Assembly (NCBI GenBank): GCA_964440295.1 | Contig: CAYTRT010000037.1 | Span: forward strand, 1 to 9,939 | Direction: 5' to 3' | Source: CALIKS01 sp964440295 | GTDB lineage: Archaea > Thermoproteota > Nitrososphaeria_A > Caldarchaeales > Calditenuaceae | DNA: 9,939 bases | Shown here: positions 5,796-9,939 of the stretch, one piece after another | Position numbering within the stretch: the stretch's first letter is position 1 | Layout: the number at the start of each line of letters is the position of its first letter | Notes under the pieces: generated by a model | Seen by the model: the letters and a program-made list of their open reading frames with translations, nothing else | Databases searched by the model: none | Told to the model about the DNA's origin: nothing | Position numbers and translations under genes: made by a program

Positions 5796-6458
5796 CTACT
5801 TTACGAGCCTCTGAACGTACCTGACCGCTATCTCTAATGCCTCCTCGAGCTTGTTCCTAGTTATTCCTGGGACGCCGCAAACCAGCAGTACTGAGTCAAC
5901 CGTATCGAGGCTGACCTTGGAGTGCTCAGCGTCTCTGTATGGATATATCGAGAGTATTCTTGACTCGTCCCTAATCACGACCTCACCTCCACTCAGTACC
6001 AGTGGATGATCCATACCTATGCCGAGGAACTCCTCGCCCGGTGAGGAATAGTTGATGGAAATTTTGCCTGTAATCCTCGAGGCATCGAAGGCGGCCATCG
6101 TTATCTCTGACTCGATCGACGCCATGTTGTAAGAGTCTACGAGCGTGTTTATTCTCGGCAGCTCTTTTCCGAGCAGTATGCGTCTCACGAGTGCCTCAGA
6201 TGATGGCCGCATCTTTGTCGGATCGATTCCGATCCTCCAGAAGAAGTCTCTGTAGGCCCTGAAAGCAGGCACGTCCTTAAGTGTCTCGAGAGAGTACTTC
6301 TTCCTGACGTACTCGTAGAGTGCTTTCTTGGCCTCCTCGACTTCTTCGCTCTTCTCCCTGACCCTGAGACCTCTCAGCAACACTCCTAGCACTTCAATTC
6401 CTGGAAACCTAGCAGATAATTCCGGATCGACTACTACCTCGAATGGAGAGAATTCCAT
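5796..6458 (-). CDS. B3/B4 (PheRS beta-like) domain protein, putative tRNA-editing factor
   Basis: A 220-residue stand-alone homologue of the B3/B4 domain of the phenylalanyl-tRNA synthetase beta subunit, the module that deacylates Tyr-tRNAPhe; the substrate of the free-standing form is not established. Diagnostic blocks: VPAFRAYRDFFWRIGIDPTK at 63-82, RPSSEALVRRILLGKELPRI at 84-103, NTLVDSYNMASIES at 104-117, then a beta-rich half with YRDAEHSKVS at 174-183 and a C-terminal helix. The catalytic and anticodon-binding parts of PheRS are absent, so it cannot charge tRNA. The ATG directly follows the TAG of the macro-domain gene, and a strong GGAGGAGG at 6477-6470 lies 11 bases upstream inside that gene, supporting this start and translation from a shared mRNA. 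A trans-editing role is inference. Confidence 0.85.
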   Translation of the reverse strand: MEFSPFEVVVDPELSARFPGIEVLGVLLRGLRVREKSEEVEEAKKALYEYVRKKYSLETLKDVPAFRAYRDFFWRIGIDPTKMRPSSEALVRRILLGKELPRINTLVDSYNMASIESEITMAAFDASRITGKISINYSSPGEEFLGIGMDHPLVLSGGEVVIRDESRILSIYPYRDAEHSKVSLDTVDSVLLVCGVPGITRNKLEEALEIAVRYVQRLVK

Positions 6459-6992
6459 CTATCTTGATGCCTCCTCCAGCGCCTTGAGGAACGCCTCCTC
6501 GAGCCTCTTATCAAAGGCGATGAGCCTGACCTTGTCTACGCCTTTCCCTGCGGCCGCAGCCTCTGCGATCGCCCTAACCATCGTACGGGCCGCCACACCC
6601 GGCTCGAGCCCACCTACGCCGGTGCCCATTCCAGGAAAGGCTATCTCGCTTATTCCTAGGCTGTTTGCAAGCTCGACTGCGGCCCTCGTGGCTTTGTAGA
6701 CTTTCTCGGCGTCGGTCTCTCCGGCAGGCCGCTCCATCGTAGGCGCGTGGATCACGTATTTGGCTCTGAGCCGTCCTGCACTAGTTGCGACTGCTTCGCC
6801 TATCCTTACCGGCGCCTTGCTCATCGCCTCCTTCTCAATGATCTCTCCGCCCCTAGTCTTAACGGCTCCAGCGACGCCACCGCCCATTACTAATCTACTG
6901 TTGGCAGGGACGACGATCGCCTCCACTTCCTCCTCCGTTATGTCTCCACGCTTGACGATGAACTTTACCTGACCTATCCTGTAGCAGCTCAT
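6459..6992 (-). CDS. Macro-domain protein (ADP-ribose binding/hydrolase)
   Basis: A single macro domain of 177 residues, a cytoplasmic fold that binds ADP-ribose and often hydrolyses ADP-ribosyl groups, ADP-ribose-1''-phosphate or O-acetyl-ADP-ribose. The adenine-contacting RGDIT is at 15-19; VVPANSRLVMGGGVAGAV at 27-44 holds the catalytic-site Asn (N31) and the glycine-rich loop; IHAPTM is at 81-86; and FPGMGTGVGGLEP at 119-131 is the phosphate-binding loop. All motifs are intact, so binding is near certain while the actual substrate is not. First gene of a two-gene unit with the B3/B4 protein. The ATG at 6992 has no Shine-Dalgarno, fitting a short-leader transcript from the AT-rich box at 7020-7031. 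It sits 50 bp after porB on the same strand. Confidence 0.93.
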   Translation of the reverse strand: MSCYRIGQVKFIVKRGDITEEEVEAIVVPANSRLVMGGGVAGAVKTRGGEIIEKEAMSKAPVRIGEAVATSAGRLRAKYVIHAPTMERPAGETDAEKVYKATRAAVELANSLGISEIAFPGMGTGVGGLEPGVAARTMVRAIAEAAAAGKGVDKVRLIAFDKRLEEAFLKALEEASR

Positions 6993-7019
6993 CTACGTTG
7001 ATGGTTATTGAATGGGAGG

Positions 7020-7032
7020 AAAATAAAAATTA
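7020..7032 (-). promoter_or_regulatory. AT-rich element: TATA-like box for the macro operon and possible T-run terminator of the por operon
   Basis: On the minus strand this is TAATTTTTATTTT, starting 11 bp after the porB stop. Its centre is 32-34 bp before the macro-domain ATG, as expected for an archaeal TATA box with a leader of about 5 nt. Archaeal transcription also stops at T-rich tracts, so the same bases could end the por transcript. Which role applies cannot be decided from sequence alone. Confidence 0.4.
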
Positions 7033-7042
7033 CTGGTTCGGC

Positions 7043-7963
7043 CTACTTTGCCGGGAATGCCTCGGCCATCTTTAGTAAGTAGTTCCAGCGGTCCTCGACG
7101 ATCTTCTTGAACCTCTCGAGCAGGTGGGCATTCTCCGGTCTTAGGAGGTAGACGAAGCGTCTCTGAGCCTTGAGATAGTCCTCGACCGGCCTCGGCTTAG
7201 AGACCATGACGTTAATCCTATACCTGCCCTCCTCTATCTCGTAGACCGGGAATATCCTCGTCTCGACGGCCAGCTTAGCTATCTTTATCGTCTGGTTCGA
7301 GTCGAAGTACCATCCCCTCGGACAAGGAGCTAACACATGCATGAAGGATGGGCCGTCATAGCTCAGCGCCTTCCTGACCTTGTTTGCTAGGTCTCTCCAG
7401 AGATGAGGCGACGCAGTAGCTGCGTAGGGGATGCCATGCGCAGCCGCGATCGAGACGATGTCCTTCTTCGGCTCAAGCTTACCTATCGGCGAGGTCGTCG
7501 TGGATGCGCCTAGCGGGGTTGCTGCAGACCTCTGTATGCCAGTATTCATGTAGGCCTCGTTGTCATAGCAGATGTAGAGCAGCCTATGGCCACGCTCCAG
7601 CGCCCCTGAGAGAGCCTGAAAGCCAATGTCAAATGTTCCTCCATCGCCGCCAAGCACGATTATGTTGTGACGCTTCCCGAGACCCTTACGCTCCAGTACT
7701 TTTAGCGCAGCCTCGATGCCTGAGGCGACCGCGGCAGCGTTCTCGAAGGCAACGTGGACCCACGGGACCTTCCAAGCAGTGTAAGGATATGGCGACGAGA
7801 CTATCTCGAGACAGCCAGTCGGGCTGACGACGATGTATGGAGGCTCAGCGGCCAGCAGTATCTGCCTCACCGAGACCATCATTCCGCATCCGGCGCAGGC
7901 CGAGTGGCCTGGACTTATTCCATCCCGGCCATAAAGGTCCTCGAGCTTTGTTACCTGCATCAT
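7043..7963 (-). CDS. porB: 2-oxoacid (pyruvate):ferredoxin oxidoreductase beta subunit, TPP-binding
   Basis: Beta subunit of the four-subunit enzyme that oxidatively decarboxylates pyruvate with CoA to acetyl-CoA, CO2 and reduced ferredoxin; it carries thiamine pyrophosphate and one [4Fe-4S] cluster. 306 residues, normal length. Cluster ligands appear as C23 and C26 in SACAGCG, C51 in TGCLEI and C214 in APCPRGW. The TPP motif runs from GGDGGTFDIG (105-114) to DNEAYMNTG (134-142). The ATG overlaps the porA stop by 4 bp, so the subunits are translationally coupled; an adjacent second ATG at 7960 is an alternative start. Last gene of the por operon. Pyruvate is the likely substrate from the gene set and alpha-subunit resemblance, but 2-ketoisovalerate or another 2-oxoacid remains possible. 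Confidence 0.92.
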   Translation of the reverse strand: MMQVTKLEDLYGRDGISPGHSACAGCGMMVSVRQILLAAEPPYIVVSPTGCLEIVSSPYPYTAWKVPWVHVAFENAAAVASGIEAALKVLERKGLGKRHNIIVLGGDGGTFDIGFQALSGALERGHRLLYICYDNEAYMNTGIQRSAATPLGASTTTSPIGKLEPKKDIVSIAAAHGIPYAATASPHLWRDLANKVRKALSYDGPSFMHVLAPCPRGWYFDSNQTIKIAKLAVETRIFPVYEIEEGRYRINVMVSKPRPVEDYLKAQRRFVYLLRPENAHLLERFKKIVEDRWNYLLKMAEAFPAK

Positions 7964-9141
7964 AGCGCATCCTCCCTCAGTCCCAAGTATAGGTATCTAT
8001 TGCGCGCCTGTCCCCTGCTAACCTCCTCCTTGACATCCCTAAGCATTCCTGATATCATGCTCATCGTCGCCTCCCTTCCACCAAGCCCATAGACCACGCT
8101 TATCACAGGTATGCGTAGCCCAGCGTCGTAGAGCGAGGCCTTCACGTTGGATGCCAGCGGAGGAGAGGCAGCACCAGGCGAAAGCGCCCTATCCATCACA
8201 ACAACTGCATCCGAGCCTGAGACCGCGTCGACTATCTCCTTCTTTGGGAACGGAGAGAAGAGCCTCAGACTAATCAACGAGACACCATTAATATTCAAGT
8301 GCTTAATCGTGTGTCGGATTGTCCCTGAGGTGCTGCCCATGCAGATCACGCTTATCTTCTCGCCTTTCCAGTCAACCCTCATCTTGCCAATTCTTCCACG
8401 ATCGGCAGGGTATTCGCGATAAACCCTCTCGAATACTTCTCCAGCCTTCTCGAGTGCTTTTGTCTGCTCGACCTTGCTCTCGAAGTAGGTGTTGGGAAGC
8501 GCATAGGACCCGAAAGTGACAGGCATCTCGTAGTCGACTTTCGGCCGGTCTCTGCGGGGCAAGTATGCCCTCACCTCAGCGTCTTCAAGCGTCGCCACGG
8601 GCTCGTAGCAGTGCGAGACGACGAAGCCGTCTATGTTCACCGCGACTGGCAGGAGCACTTCTGGGTCCTCGGCAAGCCTGTATGCTTGTATCACTCTGTC
8701 GTAGGCCTCCTGAGCGTTCTCGCAGAATATCTGGACCCACCCACAATCTCGTGAGCCCATCATGTCTGAGTGGTCTCCATGGATGTTTAGGGGTGCTGAG
8801 AGCGCCCTATTGACGACGGCCATCACGATCGGGCACCTAAGACCCGCAGCAATGTACATAACCTCATGCATAAGCGCCAGTCCCTGACTCGCAGTGGACG
8901 TGAAGACACGGGCACCGGCAAGCGAGCCTCCTATGCATGCGCTTAGTGCAGAATGCTCAGACTCTACCGCCACGTACTCTGCGTCCATCTCTTTCCTCGC
9001 GACATACTCGCTCAGCCTCTCGACGATTATTGTCTGCGGCGTGATTGGGTAGGCAGCTATCAGGTCAACGTCGCACTGCTTCACGGAGTATGCTATTGCC
9101 TCGTCTCCAGACATTAGCCTGAATTGTTCCAGCTTTAGCAT
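7960..9141 (-). CDS. porA: 2-oxoacid (pyruvate):ferredoxin oxidoreductase alpha subunit
   Basis: Alpha subunit, which with beta forms the active site and binds the 2-oxoacid and the TPP pyrimidine end. 393 residues from ATG 9141. Domain I: GDEAIAYSVKQCDVDLIAAYPITPQT at 12-37, the VAVESEHSA block at 57-65 with the glutamate expected to contact TPP, TSTASQGLALMHEV at 81-94, and VNRALSAP (110-117) followed by GDHSDMMGSRDCGW at 122-135. Domain II begins after the proline-rich linker near 170-230, with VICMGSTSGT at 255-264 and LRLFSPFPKKEI. The porD stop and this ATG share one base (TGATG); an upstream GTG at 9144 gives a one-residue longer form with a 4-bp overlap, and GGTGA precedes both. Order gamma-delta-alpha-beta is the usual archaeal one. 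Pyruvate versus branched-chain specificity is inferred, not proven. Confidence 0.92.
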   Translation of the reverse strand: MLKLEQFRLMSGDEAIAYSVKQCDVDLIAAYPITPQTIIVERLSEYVARKEMDAEYVAVESEHSALSACIGGSLAGARVFTSTASQGLALMHEVMYIAAGLRCPIVMAVVNRALSAPLNIHGDHSDMMGSRDCGWVQIFCENAQEAYDRVIQAYRLAEDPEVLLPVAVNIDGFVVSHCYEPVATLEDAEVRAYLPRRDRPKVDYEMPVTFGSYALPNTYFESKVEQTKALEKAGEVFERVYREYPADRGRIGKMRVDWKGEKISVICMGSTSGTIRHTIKHLNINGVSLISLRLFSPFPKKEIVDAVSGSDAVVVMDRALSPGAASPPLASNVKASLYDAGLRIPVISVVYGLGGREATMSMISGMLRDVKEEVSRGQARNRYLYLGLREDAL

Positions 9142-9395
9142 CACTCACTCACCATCGTTATCGCTTTTCTCGGGCACTCCTCGGCACATATCCCGCATCC
9201 CTTACAGTAGTCATAGTTGATCTCGACGAGTCCTGAGGGAGTCTTGTAGATCGCTGGCTCTGGGCAGTAGACCCAGCAGATCAAGCATTTAATACATTTT
9301 GACTGGTCGATGACGGGCTTTTGGCTGCGCCAGCCGCTCCTCAGCTGGCTAGCCATGTTTCCAGGCTCGAAGATTATTCCAGCGGTCTTAAGCAT
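9141..9395 (-). CDS. porD: 2-oxoacid (pyruvate):ferredoxin oxidoreductase delta subunit, 2[4Fe-4S]
   Basis: Small ferredoxin-like subunit that passes electrons from the beta-subunit cluster to external ferredoxin. From the ATG at 9395 it has 84 residues: an N-terminal PG and GWRSQKPVID stretch typical of PorD, then two clusters with C34, C37, C40, C44 in CIKCLICWVYCPEP and C64, C67, C70, C74 in CKGCGICAEECP. All eight ligands are present. The open frame extends to a GTG at 9416, which would add MLGGREK and overlap porG by 29 bp. However, those extra codons are the Shine-Dalgarno itself (GGAGGGAGGG, 5 nt before ATG 9395), so the shorter form is preferred; it overlaps porG by 8 bp. Ends sharing one base with the porA ATG. 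Confidence 0.92.
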   Translation of the reverse strand: MLKTAGIIFEPGNMASQLRSGWRSQKPVIDQSKCIKCLICWVYCPEPAIYKTPSGLVEINYDYCKGCGICAEECPRKAITMVSE

Positions 9396-9927
9396 TTTCT
9401 CCCTCCCTCCTAACACTCCTGCTAGCCGCGACTACAACCTCGGCGTCCTTTTCGCCGAACCTGCTAGCAACTATCTCTCTGAGCACGTCAACTGAGACGA
9501 CGCCGCTTGCGGAAGCTAGCGCGCCAATTATTGCTAGGTTCAGAGACCTCGGCCTGCCGAGTGACTCGATTATCTGTCTAGCATCAACAGTGAATACCTT
9601 GACTCCAGGCGACTTGATCCCCAGCGGCTGACCCGAGCCCACCACAAGCAAGCCTCCATCCTTAATCATCGGTAGGATATTCTGGGAGTCTAGCAGTCTC
9701 TTCTCGAAGACTCCGGCGATGTCAACGGTCTCGACCGGCGCCCGAATCTCTATGGGTTCGTCCGAGATTCTTACGTAGGCCCTTACGGGTGCGCCCGACC
9801 TCTCTGGACCGAACTCGGGGAAAGTCTGGACATACTTGCCCTCTCGGAGCGCTGCCTCTGCTAGTATTCTGCCCGCAGTCACTGCTCCCTGACCACCACG
9901 ACCCAAAAACAAAATCTCTAGAAACAT
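9388..9927 (-). CDS. porG: 2-oxoacid (pyruvate):ferredoxin oxidoreductase gamma subunit
   Basis: Gamma subunit, corresponding to the domain of the single-chain enzyme that participates in CoA binding. 179 residues, normal for archaeal PorG. The N-terminus reads LFLGRGGQGAVTAGRILAEA, carrying the family's glycine signature at 9-14, followed by TFPEFGPERSGAPVRAYVR at 35-53 and ISDEPIEIRAPVE at 54-66; the C-terminal NLAIIGALASASGVV block (120-134) is also typical. It has no cofactor-binding cysteines, as expected. ATG at 9927 lies 12 bp from the right window edge, so its promoter, or any gene before it in the operon, cannot be seen. First visible gene of porGDAB. Confidence 0.92.
   Translation of the reverse strand: MFLEILFLGRGGQGAVTAGRILAEAALREGKYVQTFPEFGPERSGAPVRAYVRISDEPIEIRAPVETVDIAGVFEKRLLDSQNILPMIKDGGLLVVGSGQPLGIKSPGVKVFTVDARQIIESLGRPRSLNLAIIGALASASGVVSVDVLREIVASRFGEKDAEVVVAASRSVRREGENA
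9401..9410 (-). promoter_or_regulatory. Strong Shine-Dalgarno that sets the porD start
   Basis: On the minus strand the bases read GGAGGGAGGG and end 5 nt before the ATG at 9395. This polypurine run is complementary to the archaeal 16S 3' end (CCUCC). It sits inside the last codons of porG, and in the porD frame would encode GGR, which argues that the upstream GTG at 9416 is not the start. Confidence 0.7.
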
Positions 9928-9939
9928 GGAGACATCTTC

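Noticed and set aside
5421..5814. Arg-rich open frames on both strands (121 and 122 residues) over the kae1 N-terminus
   Set aside because: Both are GC-driven shadows of kae1, with Arg/Ser-rich nonsense composition.
7504..8813. Several plus-strand frames opposite porB and porA
   Set aside because: They lie entirely opposite conserved subunits and show shadow-like Arg/Ser/Pro composition.
7043..9927. Assignment of the four-subunit enzyme as 2-ketoisovalerate (VorABCD) or another 2-oxoacid oxidoreductase
   Set aside because: Not excluded, but the gene order and alpha-subunit blocks read at least as well as Por; specificity needs phylogeny, so the Por names are kept with that caveat.

Overview
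The window looks like chromosome from a thermophilic archaeon, most likely from the TACK (crenarchaeal/korarchaeal-like) side. The clues are archaeal Kae1 and Bud32 genes, a four-subunit archaeal-type 2-oxoacid:ferredoxin oxidoreductase, AT-rich TATA-like boxes about 25-35 bp before starts, leaderless or very short leaders, a TTG start, and heavy use of AGG/AGA (Arg) and ATA (Ile) codons. No rRNA, tRNA, CRISPR array or insertion sequence is visible. The window is about 95% coding. The longest non-coding gap is 136 bp, so no stretch over 300 bp lacks a gene.

Layout. (1) Positions 1-400, minus: N-terminal part of a MalG-type sugar ABC transporter permease that runs off the left edge. (2) 481-1050, plus: a purine-type phosphoribosyltransferase, divergent from the permease across an 80-bp promoter region. 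(3) 1187-3516, plus: a two-gene unit of a DNA methyltransferase (DPFSGKGT and TSPPY motifs) and a translationally coupled 379-aa protein of unknown function with a winged-helix-like segment. (4) 3530-5737, minus: kae1, bud32 and XTP/dITP diphosphatase, all overlapping, with their own promoter. They convergently face unit 3 across only 13 bp. (5) 5796-6992, minus: a macro-domain protein followed directly (stop codon abutting start codon) by a B3/B4 tRNA-synthetase-editing-like protein. (6) 7043-9927, minus: porG-porD-porA-porB, a tightly overlapping operon for pyruvate (or another 2-oxoacid):ferredoxin oxidoreductase.

How the genes work together. The Por subunits form one enzyme that oxidises a 2-oxoacid and reduces ferredoxin. 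Kae1 and Bud32 are core KEOPS subunits that make t6A on ANN-decoding tRNAs. The diphosphatase cleans the nucleotide pool, and the B3/B4 protein resembles the editing module of PheRS, so the middle of the window leans toward translation and nucleotide quality control. The least explained part is the methyltransferase plus winged-helix pair, which has no recognisable restriction nuclease and is the best candidate for something undescribed.
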